57,906 bases of DNA from Planctomycetota bacterium (GTDB taxonomy: Bacteria; Planctomycetota; Phycisphaerae; Phycisphaerales; SM1A02), in contig JAQBZO010000010.1 in assembly GCA_027622195.1 (NCBI GenBank), forward strand, positions 1-57,906, given 5' to 3'. The notes under the pieces are model-generated. The model had not been told where the DNA came from. It did no database searches and saw only the letters and a list, made by a program, of their open reading frames with translations. The position numbers and the translations under genes are program-made. Shown here piece after piece: positions 17,349 through 28,507 of the stretch (position 1 is the stretch's first letter; the number at the start of each line of letters is the position of its first letter).

Positions 17349-19448
17349 ATGCCTACTGCGAACTCGACTCTCTTTGTTCATGCCGGAACACCAGCGAATG
17401 TACCGATGATCGATGCTCTCGCCATCAACACGATTCGCACTCTTTCGATCGATGCCGTGCAGGCGGCGGAGTCGGGTCATCCTGGTACTCCGATGGGACT
17501 CGCTCCAGTTGCGTACTCGCTCTTCCAGGATGCGATGCAATACGACCCCGCGCATCCGCACTGGATGAACCGCGATCGATTCGTCCTCTCGAATGGACAT
17601 GCATCGCTGCTGCTCTATTCGGTGCTGCACCTTGCGGGTGTTCGGCAGGTGGATGCGAGTGGCAATCCAACATCTGAAGAGGCGGTGTCTCTCGATGCAA
17701 TCAAACAGTTTCGCCAACTGGGAAGCAAGACTCCTGGCCATCCCGAGTTTGGATGGACGACCGGAGTCGAAACGACGACGGGTCCACTCGGACAAGGCAT
17801 CGCGACTGCTGTTGGCATGGCGATTGCCGAGAAATGGCTCGCCGCTCGTTACAACAAACCAGGATTCGAAATCTTCTCGCATCGCGTCTGGTCGATCTGC
17901 GGCGATGGCTGCATGATGGAGGGAATCTCCAGCGAGTCCGCTTCGATCGCTGCTCATCTTGGACTCGACAACCTTTGCTGGATCTACGACAGCAACCGAA
18001 TCACGATCGAGGGGCATACTGATCTTGCATTCAATGAAGATGTCGCTTGCCGCTTCGAAGGGTATGGATGGAATGTCCTTCATGTCGCCGATGCGAATGA
18101 CACGATCGCCGTTGCGCAAGCATTTGAGTCTGCCCGCACCAAGAAAGAGGCGCCAACACTCATCATCGTCGAGAGTCACATCGGCTGGGGATCTCCGAAG
18201 AAGCAAGACACCGCATCGGCGCACGGTGAAGCACTTGGAGCCGACGAGATCAAGGCGGTCAAGCGCGTGTACGGTTGGCCAGAGGATGCATCATTCTTCG
18301 TCCCCGAGGGAGTGCGCGAACGATTTCAAGAAAAACTCGGCGCACGCGGAGCTGAACTCTTCTCGAATTGGTCAGCCCTCTTCTCTCGCTACAAGTCTCA
18401 GTATCCAGAACTCGCGACCGAGATCGAACTCATCCAATCGCGTGAACTCCCCGCTGGGTGGGATGCAGACCTCACTCCATTCGCTGCAGATCCGAAGGGA
18501 ATGGCGACGCGCGTCTCAGGAGGAAAAGTCCTCAATGCGATTGCGAAGCGCGTGCCTTGGATGGTCGGCGGTGCCGCTGATCTTGCTCCAAGTACAAAGA
18601 CACTCATCGACGGCGCGGAAGGATTTCAGCGCGCCACTCCGCAAGGTCGCAACATGCATTTTGGCGTTCGCGAGTTTGGAATGTCAGCAGCATGCAACGG
18701 CATGGCACTCCACGGACTTCGTTCGTACGGCGCAAGTTTCTTCGTCTTCACCGACTACGCGCGTCCTGCGATTCGACTGTCGGCACTCATGGAAATCCCA
18801 GTCCTCTGGATCTTTACCCATGACTCAATCGGACTCGGCGAAGACGGTCCAACCCATCAACCCATTGAACATCTCGCGTCGCTGCGCGCGATGCCGAACC
18901 TGCATGTGTACCGCCCATGCGATGCGAATGAGGTCACCGAGTGTTTCCGACATGCGATGCTGACCACACATCATCCTTCGATGATGGTTCTGTCGAGACA
19001 GAACGTCCCCACGATGAACCGAGCCAACCTCGGTGCTGCATCGGGATGCGCACGCGGCGCGTATGTGCTTCGAGAATCAAGTGGAATCCCGCAGGTCATC
19101 TTGATCGGCACGGGCACCGAGGTTCCACTTTGCATGCAATCCGCCGAGCAACTCGAAGCTTCTGGCATCGCAACGCGCGTCGTCAGCATGCCATGCTGGA
19201 CCGTTTTCGCTGGCGAAGATGCCGACTACCGAGAGAGTGTCCTTCCATCCAAGATCACCGCCCGTGTTGCTGTGGAAGCGGCCTCTCCACTCGGATGGGA
19301 ACGGTGGGTGGGATCCACCGGAGCGATCATCGGAATGTCGACATTTGGTGCCAGTGCTCCAGCGACGGAGTTGTATCGCCACTTCGGATTGACCACTGAC
19401 AACATCGTTGCCGCGGCAAAGGCGCAGTTGAAAAGGTCGTCACTGTGA
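17349..19448 (+). CDS. tkt: Transketolase
   Basis: 699 aa thiamine-diphosphate enzyme of the pentose phosphate pathway, cytosolic. Seen are the N-terminal QAAESGHPGTPMG, the TPP motif GDGCMMEGISSE ending in DSNRI, the pyrimidine domain (GEDGPTHQPIEHLASLRAMPN) and the C-terminal domain. GAGGAATT precedes ATG 17349 by a few bases. The stop overlaps the following gene start (GTGA at 19445-19448). Confidence 0.95.
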   Translation: MPTANSTLFVHAGTPANVPMIDALAINTIRTLSIDAVQAAESGHPGTPMGLAPVAYSLFQDAMQYDPAHPHWMNRDRFVLSNGHASLLLYSVLHLAGVRQVDASGNPTSEEAVSLDAIKQFRQLGSKTPGHPEFGWTTGVETTTGPLGQGIATAVGMAIAEKWLAARYNKPGFEIFSHRVWSICGDGCMMEGISSESASIAAHLGLDNLCWIYDSNRITIEGHTDLAFNEDVACRFEGYGWNVLHVADANDTIAVAQAFESARTKKEAPTLIIVESHIGWGSPKKQDTASAHGEALGADEIKAVKRVYGWPEDASFFVPEGVRERFQEKLGARGAELFSNWSALFSRYKSQYPELATEIELIQSRELPAGWDADLTPFAADPKGMATRVSGGKVLNAIAKRVPWMVGGAADLAPSTKTLIDGAEGFQRATPQGRNMHFGVREFGMSAACNGMALHGLRSYGASFFVFTDYARPAIRLSALMEIPVLWIFTHDSIGLGEDGPTHQPIEHLASLRAMPNLHVYRPCDANEVTECFRHAMLTTHHPSMMVLSRQNVPTMNRANLGAASGCARGAYVLRESSGIPQVILIGTGTEVPLCMQSAEQLEASGIATRVVSMPCWTVFAGEDADYRESVLPSKITARVAVEAASPLGWERWVGSTGAIIGMSTFGASAPATELYRHFGLTTDNIVAAAKAQLKRSSL

Positions 19449-21790
19449 AGAACACACGCTCAAGGCGACTCGTGGCGGTTGCGCTCATTTTGACGATGAG
19501 TTCGTTGGGATTGGAGGCGGACAACTCGAAGACCCCGCTTCCTGGCCTCACCAAACCTGTGACGGTGACCTTTGACGCGCATGACATCCCCACGATTGCG
19601 GCGACCGATGAAGCCTCCTGCTACAGAGCACAGGGATTTATCCACGCTCAATTTCGATTCGCTCAGATGGATGGAATGCGCCGACTGAGCGCTGGCGAAA
19701 CTGCCGAACTCTTCGGCAAGGCGGCCGTCAAGAAGGACGAGTCACTCCGACTCTTGCGTGGACGAGAAACGGCGCGCGCGTGTGTGGAGCGATTGAGTGA
19801 TCACGAAAAGATGTTGCTCAATGCCTACACCGAAGGGGTCAATGCAGGACTCGCGTCGATGGACACTCCGCCCATCGAATATGCGCTGCTTGGAATCTCT
19901 CCGCGTCCTTGGGCGCGCGAAGATTGTGCGCTCGTCTATCTCACGATGTTTCATTCGCTCTCGCGCATTGGACGACTCGATTCCGTATTCACCGAAGCGC
20001 GGCGTTGGCTTCCCAAGGATGTGTACGAGTTTCTCTCCACACCCATCTGCACTGCGGACTGTCCGATTCTGCCCGACGCTCAGCCTCAGCAATGCCCACC
20101 CATTCCCGGAGTTGAGTCCATCGACTTGCGACCCATTTCCATTTCAGCAACCTCATTCGACGAACTCTTGGATTGGTCGCAGCGCGCAACAGCCATCGGA
20201 AGTAACGCGTGGGTCGTCGCGGGGAGTCGCACAGCCGATGGTCGCGCCATCCTTGCGAATGATCCGCATTTACAGATCACCGCACCCGTTCTTTGGTTTC
20301 GCGATCGACTGCAATGGCCAAGTGTCGATTGGCAAGGACTCTCGATTCCAGGCATTCCTGGCAATGTCATCGGCACCAACGGATTTGTCGCGGCAGGGTT
20401 CACGAACACGACTGGGGACTTCGAGGACTACGCGATCATTGATGTTGATCCAAAAGATCCCAACCGATACCTCACTCGAGATGGATCGCAGCCATTCACC
20501 GAACAAATCGAGACGATTGTGGTGCGCGGGAAATCTCCTCGCACCTTCACGATGCGCATGACGCGTTGGGGACCCGTTGCAGGAATGATCGTTTGTGATG
20601 ATGGAGTCGAGCGTCCGTGGGTTCATATCTGGGTAGGTTCGCGTCCCGAATCGATCAACTTCGAAGTGCTCCAAATGGCTCACGCGCGCACCATCGAGGA
20701 CGGCGTTCGCATCATGGGACATTGGTACGGACCAAGTCAAAACGTGCTGATGGCTGATCACAAGGGACACATCGCATGGGTCATGAGCGGATGGATTCCA
20801 GATAGGAATGGCCACGACCCGCGAGTTCCGTGGCGCCCTGCAACAGAAGGCGATCCATGGCAACACCCGATCCGACCAGACCAGCGACCGATGGTGATCG
20901 ATCCCCCTTCTGGCGTGATCGTTAGTGCGAACCATCGTACTGTTCCGCTGGATCAGTGTGCAGTCTTTGGTTATTACTGGGCGAATCCAGAGAGGGCTTG
21001 TCGCATTCATGCGATGCTCGAGGCATCCGCAGAACTCAATGAGAAACGCATGCTTGAGATGCAACTCGACACGACCCTTGCGAGTCTTGAGCCCTACCGC
21101 GCACTGGCTCTGGCTGCGATTCCATCCGATACAGCCGATGCGACACTTCTGCATGCGCGAGAGGTCCTTCGTGATTGGAATGGACACGCTGACATCGATC
21201 AACGCGCCGTGGCGCTCTTGTCTGAGTTCCAGTCGACGATTGAGAGACGTTTTTCAAAGGCGATCGCCGCATGGGTCAAATCCACATCGGGACACGATGT
21301 CAAGATTCGATCGGTGTTTGATGAGACATGGCTTCGAGTGGTTGAGGCTCGTCCACCCCATTGGTTGCCATCGGGCTACTCGAGTTGGGATGCGTTTCTC
21401 GTCTCGGCGCTCGAAGAGGCGCTCGTGAAGGAACCAGCCACGGAGGGGTGGGGAGAGCGCAATCGCGCCAACTTTGCAAGTCCTCTTGCGGACGCGTTGC
21501 CAGAAATGATGCGTCCACAAGTCAGCATCGATACGGGAACACAGGGAGGACACCACCGCGCCGTGCGAGTTCAAACTCCTCGCGCAGCAGCGAGTGCTCG
21601 CCTTGTGGTGAGTCCTGGCCATGAAGACCAAGCCATTCTCGAAACGCCAGGTGGACAATCAGGCAATCCGATGTCTCCGCACTATCGCAGCCTTCATCAA
21701 GATTGGCGCGACGGAGTGGCGACGCCTTTGCAGCCAGGTCCAACGGTACGCACACTCTTGCTCACGCCTGCTGATGCCGTGGTCAAGTGA
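19445..21790 (+). CDS. Penicillin-acylase-family (Ntn) hydrolase
   Basis: 781 aa, start GTG 19445 overlapping the transketolase stop. The order is signal peptide, alpha-chain region (DIPTIAATDEASCYRAQGFIHAQFRFAQMD), then the self-cleavage site where S253 (GSNAWVVAG) would become the N-terminal nucleophile of the beta chain. The following ANDPHL and FTNTTGDFED are family landmarks. These enzymes hydrolyse amide bonds of penicillins, acyl-homoserine lactones or other N-acyl compounds outside the cytoplasm. The substrate cannot be read from the sequence. Confidence 0.9.
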   Translation: MKNTRSRRLVAVALILTMSSLGLEADNSKTPLPGLTKPVTVTFDAHDIPTIAATDEASCYRAQGFIHAQFRFAQMDGMRRLSAGETAELFGKAAVKKDESLRLLRGRETARACVERLSDHEKMLLNAYTEGVNAGLASMDTPPIEYALLGISPRPWAREDCALVYLTMFHSLSRIGRLDSVFTEARRWLPKDVYEFLSTPICTADCPILPDAQPQQCPPIPGVESIDLRPISISATSFDELLDWSQRATAIGSNAWVVAGSRTADGRAILANDPHLQITAPVLWFRDRLQWPSVDWQGLSIPGIPGNVIGTNGFVAAGFTNTTGDFEDYAIIDVDPKDPNRYLTRDGSQPFTEQIETIVVRGKSPRTFTMRMTRWGPVAGMIVCDDGVERPWVHIWVGSRPESINFEVLQMAHARTIEDGVRIMGHWYGPSQNVLMADHKGHIAWVMSGWIPDRNGHDPRVPWRPATEGDPWQHPIRPDQRPMVIDPPSGVIVSANHRTVPLDQCAVFGYYWANPERACRIHAMLEASAELNEKRMLEMQLDTTLASLEPYRALALAAIPSDTADATLLHAREVLRDWNGHADIDQRAVALLSEFQSTIERRFSKAIAAWVKSTSGHDVKIRSVFDETWLRVVEARPPHWLPSGYSSWDAFLVSALEEALVKEPATEGWGERNRANFASPLADALPEMMRPQVSIDTGTQGGHHRAVRVQTPRAAASARLVVSPGHEDQAILETPGGQSGNPMSPHYRSLHQDWRDGVATPLQPGPTVRTLLLTPADAVVK

Positions 21791-23288
21791 GGATCGCGTC
21801 AATCTTGTGACCAGCGAGGTCGGTGAGCCGAAAATCTCGACCTGATTGGCGATAGGTCAACTTAGAGTGATCGAGTCCGAGCAGATGCAACATCGTCGCA
21901 TGGAGGTCATGCACCTCAACAGGATTCTCGACGATGTTGTACGAGTAATCATCGGTTGATCCGTACACCATGCCGCCCTTGATTCCTCCGCCTGCGAGAA
22001 AGACAGAGAAGCAACGAGGATGATGATCGCGTCCATAGTTCGACTTGGTGAGCGTGCCTTGACTGTACGCAGTACGACCGAACTCCCCCGCCCACAGAAT
22101 GAGTGTCTCATCGAGCATTCCGCGATTGCGAAGATCCTGAATCAGCGCAGCTTGACCTTGATCGACCGCCTTGCACTGTGCGCGCAACTCTTCAGGAAGG
22201 TTGTTGTGCTGATCCCACCCGCGCATGTACAACTGGATGAATCGCACTCCGCGCTCGGCAAGCCTTCGCGCCAAGAGGCAATTCGCCGAGAACGATCCAG
22301 CCGTCGTGACATCGGGTCCATACAGATCGAGTACCTCCTTCGGTTCCGCTGACAAATCGGTCAACTCTGGAACCGACATCTGCATCCGATACGCCATTTC
22401 GTGTTGCTCAATGCGCGCTTGAGTCTCTGGGTCGAGGCTGCGCGCGAACTCTTCTTGATTCACGCGCGCGAGGAGATCCAGCATGTGCCGGCGATCCTGG
22501 CGTGCCACTCCATCTGGATCTCGCAGATAGAGGACAGCATCTTTCCCAGCACGAAACCGACATCCTTGGTGCTGGCTTGGAAGAAATCCACTCCCCCAGA
22601 AACGAGCGCCGAGCGCTTGCATGTTGCCGATGCCCTGCGTGATGAGCACCACGAAAGATGGAAGGTCATTCGAAAGACTTCCGAGTCCATAACTCGCCCA
22701 CGCACCAACACTCGGTCGACCAGGTTGCTCGAAGCCAGTTTGGAAAAAAGTAATCCCTGGCTCGTGGTTGATCGCGTTGGTATGCATCGATCGAATCACG
22801 CACAGTTCATTCGCTACCTTCTGAGTATGCGGAAGCAATTCACTGATCCACATCCCTCCCGCGTCAGTTGGACAGTGATCAAAACGAAAGATCGACGGCG
22901 CGACAGGAAATCGAGCTTGTCCACTTGTCATTCCCGTGATGCGTTGCCCATTGCGAACCGAATCAGGAAGATCCTCGTCATACCGTTTCGACAGATCAGG
23001 CTTGTAATCGAAGAGATCGAGTTGGCTCGGCGCCCCCTCCATGTGCATGGCGATCACGCGCTTGGCCTTCGGGGCGATCACCCGCGCTTGTGCCAAAACC
23101 TCAGCTTCGGTCAGAGGGCCATCGTTCGCGAATGCTGCGCGCACATTCAGTGAATCCAGAGCGAGCATGCCCACTCCTGCACCGATCGACCCCGCGGCGC
23201 TCGCGAAAAAACGGCGACGAGTGAGGTTTCTGAGAAACCGTTCAATCTCGTCGTGGCATTGTCCATCATGTCTCGGAGTATTCGGCAT
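21783..23288 (-). CDS. DUF1501 family Tat-exported protein
   Basis: 501 aa. The Tat signal NLTRRRFFASAAG (about 21-33) is followed by the DUF1501 body (VIAMHMEGAPSQLDLFDYKP, LWAGEFGRT, GRDHHPRCFSVFLAGGGIKGG) related to alkaline-phosphatase-like sulfatases. In planctomycetes it is almost always next to a DUF1549/DUF1553 gene, as here, with only a 2-bp gap. The pair is thought to act outside the cytoplasm, but its reaction is not established. ATG 23288 was chosen because it follows the upstream stop directly. The last 8 bp overlap the convergent acylase gene. Confidence 0.9.
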   Translation of the reverse strand: MPNTPRHDGQCHDEIERFLRNLTRRRFFASAAGSIGAGVGMLALDSLNVRAAFANDGPLTEAEVLAQARVIAPKAKRVIAMHMEGAPSQLDLFDYKPDLSKRYDEDLPDSVRNGQRITGMTSGQARFPVAPSIFRFDHCPTDAGGMWISELLPHTQKVANELCVIRSMHTNAINHEPGITFFQTGFEQPGRPSVGAWASYGLGSLSNDLPSFVVLITQGIGNMQALGARFWGSGFLPSQHQGCRFRAGKDAVLYLRDPDGVARQDRRHMLDLLARVNQEEFARSLDPETQARIEQHEMAYRMQMSVPELTDLSAEPKEVLDLYGPDVTTAGSFSANCLLARRLAERGVRFIQLYMRGWDQHNNLPEELRAQCKAVDQGQAALIQDLRNRGMLDETLILWAGEFGRTAYSQGTLTKSNYGRDHHPRCFSVFLAGGGIKGGMVYGSTDDYSYNIVENPVEVHDLHATMLHLLGLDHSKLTYRQSGRDFRLTDLAGHKIDAILT

Positions 23289-23290
23289 GT

Positions 23291-26200
23291 TCAGTCCTTG
23301 ACCAGTGCTGCATCGCTCGCGAACATGGCATTCGCCAGCATCGTCCATGTCGCCAGCTCGGCTGGTGCTATCTGCGGAGGAACCATCGAGTCACCTTGTG
23401 CGATCAGCGCGATCGCAGCGCTCTCGTCGGATCCATACCGTTCTCGAAAGAGTGCCAGCGCGTGAAACAAAGCCGCGCGAATCGCTGGAGTCGGCACTTG
23501 GCCCGTCGTCACACGAACGAGAGCGTCCACCCGAAGAGCATCCGAATCGAGCAGCGCATTGGTGAGCAATCGCCCTGCCAATGCACGTGCCGCTTCAATC
23601 GCCTGTTCATCATTCCAAAGCGCGAGTGCCTGCAGCGGCGTATTCGTCGTGATGCGTCGCGGAGTGCATGACTCGCGACTCGGAGCATCAAAAATCTGCA
23701 TCGAAGGAGGTGGCGACGCCCTCTTCCAATAGGTGTACACACTGCGACGCCATAACTCAGAACCAACCCCTCGCACAAAGCGGCTTGTATTCGACGCGGG
23801 CATGGCGACCTCTTGCCACAATGTTTCGGGCTGATAGGGCTTCACGCCTGGTCCGCCTGTTGTCTCGACGAGGAGTCCACTCACAAAGAGCAACTGGTCG
23901 CGAATCTGTTCCGCTGTGAGGCGCTGCCTCGGATACGCGCACAAGAATGTGTTCAGCGGGTCCATTCCTCTTGATGCCACACTTCTCTCTGACGATTGGC
24001 GATAGGTCGCACTGGTCACCATCGTCTCGAAGAGATGTTTCACACTCCATCCATGCTTCTGAAAATCAAGGGCAAGCCAGTCCAAGAGCTCTGGATTCGA
24101 CGGATAAGCCCCTTGCAATCCGAAGTCTTCACTCGTCTCGACTAACCCGCGCCCAAACAGTTGCTCCCAGAATCGATTCACCGTCACCCTTGCGAACAGT
24201 GGATTCTGATCCGACACAATCCATTCAGCCAGTTCGAGACGGTTCGATGGCTGCTCGTGCAGTGCGCCCAGCGCGACGGGAATGGAACGAGTTGCCGGGC
24301 GCGCAGAGTCGGGCTGGTTGTACTGCCCACGCGTCATCACATAGGTATCCCTTGGCAACGCCCGCTCTCGCATCACCATGGTGGACACAACACCCGCCTC
24401 GAGTGCAGCGCGTTGACTTGCAAGCTCCGAGAGTTCCGCCGTTTGCTCGCGCCAACGCGGCGAGCGCGCCATGCGCCATGCAAGAAGAAGATGCGCGGGT
24501 ACTTCGTTGGCATCGAGCGCCTCGTTCGGCAGCCACGCCACTTCTGGAAGTGTCATCGAAGAGGGTGCTGGCACCGCCCGATATGCAAACCCTCCAAGGC
24601 CACCAGTATTCACCACTTTGCACACCAAGGTGTTCGCGCCCGCCCGCAAAGAGAGTGTCACCGCTTCTTGGTCGAGCGCGACGCCTCGTTCGATTTGCTT
24701 CGCGAAGATCTTCTCTCCGTTGAGATAGACCGCAATGCCATCGTCGCTTCCGAGTGTGATTGGATACTCGCGCGGCGATGGGGCGTAAATGGTGCGCACG
24801 AGATACTCAACGCCTGCCCCCTGAGCGAGTGAGGCGAGTTGTCCATCCACAACACCTGGAGCATGACGCCACGTCTGCTCGAAGTATTTCTTCCTGTAGT
24901 CCACTTGCGCATCGAGTTCTGGCCCGAATTCGGTCGAGTACAAACCTCCTGAATCCGTCCCCTTGAATGGACCGATGATCGACCAATCGCTCATCGCGAC
25001 AGGAAGTTCTGCAAGGACGGATTCGGCGAGCGGCGACAGAGCGAGGCGCACTCGCCCAAAACTGTGACTCGCATAGGGAGATTGAAACTCAAGTCGTACA
25101 TGAAGTTCGGTTCCACCCTCGAATCCGAATGGTTCCATCGCAAGAAACAGGGCCTGTCGATCGCCTGTTTGCATATGTGCATTGACTGCCCACTCTCGAT
25201 CATCATCAGATCTCAGTGCATTGACCACACGAAAGTCGCTATTGCTCTGCTCGACATCAGCCCATGCCCAATCGAGGGGAATGCGAGTATGAACCGTGGG
25301 ATCAGCGATCGAGACCGCCACCACCTCGATGTGCGAGAGGATGGCATTTCCATTCGATGCTCGTCCGACTCGTCCACCTGGAAGAGATGGATCCGCAATC
25401 GCATCCAACCGAATCGCGCGCAGGCTGGTCTCTTCGGTCCGAAGAACGATTGAATAGCCATCATTCGGCGCCGTCGCACCGGACGCGAGCAGTGACCCGT
25501 CTGGTTGTGGCGCAAGCGTTGCACCAGAATCAGCTGACGCGCTCAACACGGTTGGAAGAGTCCACTCCGCCTGAGCGCGCGAGCGAAGGGCGACTCCATA
25601 GGCACGCGCATCCGACCCATCTGCAGCGGTCCCAGCGTCTCGCTGGGCGGTTCGTGCCTCCATGGAAAGACGCACCTCTTCGAGCTTCGCGTCACGGACT
25701 GGATCGGGAAGCGACATCGCTGGCTCGAACGCGCGCGTTGGATCGGGAAGCTGCGAATACAGCCCAGGCTCATCGACATTATTGAAGTACGCAAGCAATC
25801 CATAAAACTCTTGCGCCGACACAGGATCGAACTTGTGATCATGACACCTCGCGCAACCAATCGTGAGTCCGAGAAACGCTGTGCCAACCGTTGCCGTTCG
25901 ATCGACCGCGTACTCAAAGAGGTACTCCTCCGAAATCGCGCCACCTTCATCGGTGACGACATGCTGCCGATTGAATCCGCTCGCGACAACCTGTGATGAA
26001 GTTGCCCCTGGGATCAGGTCTCCTGCAAGTTGTTCGACCACAAAACGATCAAAGGGCATATCCGTACGAAACGCCTGAATCACCCAGTCGCGCCAAGGCC
26101 ATGCATTGCGTCCAGCATCGGTGTGAAGCCCAATCGTGTCGGCGTACCGAGCAAGATCCAGCCAAGGCACACTCATCCGCTCTCCCACTCGCGTCGCGTA

Positions 26201-26875
26201 GGGCTCTTCGTACAACAACTGATGCACGAGCCTTTCATAGGCGTCACATCGCGGATCACTCTCGAACGCAACCAGTTCATCCACATTCGGCGGAAGTCCC
26301 GTCAGATCGAGAAAGAGTCGACGACAGAGTGTCGCCCGATCAGCTTCGTTCGACGGAGTTTGACCACGAACCATCGCGTTCCCTTCGACCAGATCGTCGA
26401 TCGGACCACGACTCCACACACTTCTTTTGACCGTCGCTGTCTCTTGAACATGTTTTGGAGGAACGAACGCCCAGTGCGATGCATACACCGCGCCCTCGTC
26501 GATCCACTGTCGAATACGCGCGCGCTCGTCCTCGCTCAACGGACGACGACCGCTGTCACTCGGTGGCATCTGTTCATCAAGATCATGCGCATTGATGCGC
26601 TGCCACAACAAGCTGGACTCGGCATCTCCTGGAACGATCGCCGCGCCGTTCTCTCGCGCGAGCACTGCGAACTCCGCGGCATCAAGGCGCAACTTCCCCT
26701 TTCGCTTCCCTGCGTCGGGTCCATGACAGATGAAGCATCGGTCTGAAAGAAGTGGACGAATGTCCCGTCCAAAGACGATTGGCGACCGAACCACCTCGCC
26801 TCCACTCTCACTTGCCTCACTCACCCCACACAAGGCGATCGCTGCAAGCATCATGGAGACGAGAGATCTTGCCAT
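23291..26875 (-). CDS. DUF1549/DUF1553 protein with N-terminal cytochrome-c-type motif
   Basis: 1194 aa. A signal peptide is followed by a planctomycete cytochrome c domain with C47xxC50H51 ([19 protein letters not shown]). Then comes the DUF1549 block ([13 protein letters not shown]..., [12 protein letters not shown] with a second CxxCH), a large central part with a PA14-like segment ([14 protein letters not shown], about residues 700-790), and the DUF1553 block ([21 protein letters not shown], ...SATYRQSSE). This is the standard planctomycete partner of DUF1501 proteins. It is probably extracytoplasmic. The role in breakdown of complex polymers is only a hypothesis. Confidence 0.92.
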   Translation of the reverse strand: MARSLVSMMLAAIALCGVSEASESGGEVVRSPIVFGRDIRPLLSDRCFICHGPDAGKRKGKLRLDAAEFAVLARENGAAIVPGDAESSLLWQRINAHDLDEQMPPSDSGRRPLSEDERARIRQWIDEGAVYASHWAFVPPKHVQETATVKRSVWSRGPIDDLVEGNAMVRGQTPSNEADRATLCRRLFLDLTGLPPNVDELVAFESDPRCDAYERLVHQLLYEEPYATRVGERMSVPWLDLARYADTIGLHTDAGRNAWPWRDWVIQAFRTDMPFDRFVVEQLAGDLIPGATSSQVVASGFNRQHVVTDEGGAISEEYLFEYAVDRTATVGTAFLGLTIGCARCHDHKFDPVSAQEFYGLLAYFNNVDEPGLYSQLPDPTRAFEPAMSLPDPVRDAKLEEVRLSMEARTAQRDAGTAADGSDARAYGVALRSRAQAEWTLPTVLSASADSGATLAPQPDGSLLASGATAPNDGYSIVLRTEETSLRAIRLDAIADPSLPGGRVGRASNGNAILSHIEVVAVSIADPTVHTRIPLDWAWADVEQSNSDFRVVNALRSDDDREWAVNAHMQTGDRQALFLAMEPFGFEGGTELHVRLEFQSPYASHSFGRVRLALSPLAESVLAELPVAMSDWSIIGPFKGTDSGGLYSTEFGPELDAQVDYRKKYFEQTWRHAPGVVDGQLASLAQGAGVEYLVRTIYAPSPREYPITLGSDDGIAVYLNGEKIFAKQIERGVALDQEAVTLSLRAGANTLVCKVVNTGGLGGFAYRAVPAPSSMTLPEVAWLPNEALDANEVPAHLLLAWRMARSPRWREQTAELSELASQRAALEAGVVSTMVMRERALPRDTYVMTRGQYNQPDSARPATRSIPVALGALHEQPSNRLELAEWIVSDQNPLFARVTVNRFWEQLFGRGLVETSEDFGLQGAYPSNPELLDWLALDFQKHGWSVKHLFETMVTSATYRQSSERSVASRGMDPLNTFLCAYPRQRLTAEQIRDQLLFVSGLLVETTGGPGVKPYQPETLWQEVAMPASNTSRFVRGVGSELWRRSVYTYWKRASPPPSMQIFDAPSRESCTPRRITTNTPLQALALWNDEQAIEAARALAGRLLTNALLDSDALRVDALVRVTTGQVPTPAIRAALFHALALFRERYGSDESAAIALIAQGDSMVPPQIAPAELATWTMLANAMFASDAALVKD

Positions 26876-26926
26876 CGATCTAAGGTAGCACCTGAGCCAC
26901 AAGTATTCCACCGAAAACAAGACGAT

Positions 26927-28507
26927 TCAGGGCGAAATGTCAGCAGGAAGAGACTGGCGCGCAAGGTCCTGAAGCGATGTCGCATCGGATACGGGGCGAC
27001 CCATCAATGCGGCGACCTCGTGAGCACATTCATCCACGGCGCGCGCGTCAAGAAAGAGCGCTCGCGTGCGGCGCGCCAAGACATCCTCTGCAGAGATTGC
27101 CATCTCTTGTTCCATAGCCCACAGAACGCACGCCTTTGGCCATGGCAATCGATGATGAATCGGTGCGGCCAATGCAGGCGAAGCCACCATCATCGACTCA
27201 ATGGCATCCCAATCCGTGCCATAGGCAAGTCTCCAGTCGTTGCGTCCACCATCACGGTCGATGGGACCTGTTGGAGCACCATGCACACGAAGGGTTGCGG
27301 TGCGGCACAGTGAGGATGGAACCAACTTCGCATGAATCGCGGCATCGACCGCATCTTCAGCCATCTTGCGATAGGTCGTCCACTTGCCACCCGTGACAGA
27401 CACAAGTCCAGATTCAGCAACCTCAACCTTGTGTGACCTCGACAATTTCTTGCTTGGAGAATCCACACCTCCCTCATGCACGAGCGGACGCATCCCTGCA
27501 AACACAGCACGCACATCGGCTCGTGTTGGATCACGCTCGAGGTACCGCGCCGCATTGCGAAGGATGAAATCAATCTCTTCAGGAAGGGCATGCGGCTCGA
27601 GCGCTGGAGCTTTCATGGGCGTGTCAGTGGTGCCCACGAGCGCTCGATCATGCCATGGAATCACAAAGAGCACCCTCCCATCGTCGGTGTGCGGCACCAT
27701 GATCGCCTCGCCCGATGGAGCGAATGACCGATCGAAGACAAGATGCACTCCTTGAGCCGCCTCGATGATCGGTTTCGCGTTGGGATCGCCCTGCTTTCGA
27801 ATCGTGTCAGACCAAATGCCTGTCGCATTGAACACGCATCTCGCTCGCACATCGAACGATGCGCCACTCTCGGTGTCGATACACGACGCTCCTTCGCACT
27901 TTCCATCTCGCATGAGCAACGCGTTCACGCGGCATCGATTCGCCAGCACTGCGCCGTGATCCGCAGCCGTCTGCGCCAACGAGAGTGCCATTCGCGCATC
28001 GTCAAACTGTCCATCGTGATATCGAATGCCGCCGAGGAGTCCATCTTGCGACACATTGGGCATCGCCGCAATCGTCTCCTCGCGATTCAGGAGTCGACTC
28101 GGAGCGAGGTTGCGTTTCCCAGCCAGTGCGTCATACAACTTGAGGCCGACACCATAAAACGGAGCCTCCCACCATGAGTAGCGCGGCACGATGAAGGGAA
28201 GATCATGGACGAGGTGTGGAGCGATTTCGTGCATCGTTCCACGCTCGTGCAGTGCTTCGCGCACCAGCCCAAGGTCCAGTTGTTCGAGATAGCGCACTCC
28301 ACCGTGGACCAGCTTGGTGCTACGACTGCTTGTGCCCTTGGCGAAGTCAACGCCCTCGACGAGTGCGGTGGTGTATCCACGACTCGCCGCATCCACTGCG
28401 ATCCCAAGACCTGTCGCACCTCCGCCGATGACGAGGACATCGAAAGTGCGAACGGCCAACTCAGCCATCGCTGCATCACGATCGAGTCTGCGCCTTGATG
28501 TCTTCAT
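26927..28507 (-). CDS. glpD: Glycerol-3-phosphate dehydrogenase
   Basis: 526 aa FAD enzyme that oxidises sn-glycerol 3-phosphate to dihydroxyacetone phosphate and passes electrons to quinone at the membrane. It has the FAD site DVLVIGGGATGLG, GTSSRSTKLVHGGVRYLEQ, VPRYSWWEAPFYGVGLKLYD, and GGKWTTYRKMAEDAVD in the C-terminal part, all typical of GlpD. ATG 28507 overlaps the glpK stop by 4 bp. It forms a glycerol catabolic operon with glpK. Confidence 0.94.
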   Translation of the reverse strand: MKTSRRRLDRDAAMAELAVRTFDVLVIGGGATGLGIAVDAASRGYTTALVEGVDFAKGTSSRSTKLVHGGVRYLEQLDLGLVREALHERGTMHEIAPHLVHDLPFIVPRYSWWEAPFYGVGLKLYDALAGKRNLAPSRLLNREETIAAMPNVSQDGLLGGIRYHDGQFDDARMALSLAQTAADHGAVLANRCRVNALLMRDGKCEGASCIDTESGASFDVRARCVFNATGIWSDTIRKQGDPNAKPIIEAAQGVHLVFDRSFAPSGEAIMVPHTDDGRVLFVIPWHDRALVGTTDTPMKAPALEPHALPEEIDFILRNAARYLERDPTRADVRAVFAGMRPLVHEGGVDSPSKKLSRSHKVEVAESGLVSVTGGKWTTYRKMAEDAVDAAIHAKLVPSSLCRTATLRVHGAPTGPIDRDGGRNDWRLAYGTDWDAIESMMVASPALAAPIHHRLPWPKACVLWAMEQEMAISAEDVLARRTRALFLDARAVDECAHEVAALMGRPVSDATSLQDLARQSLPADISP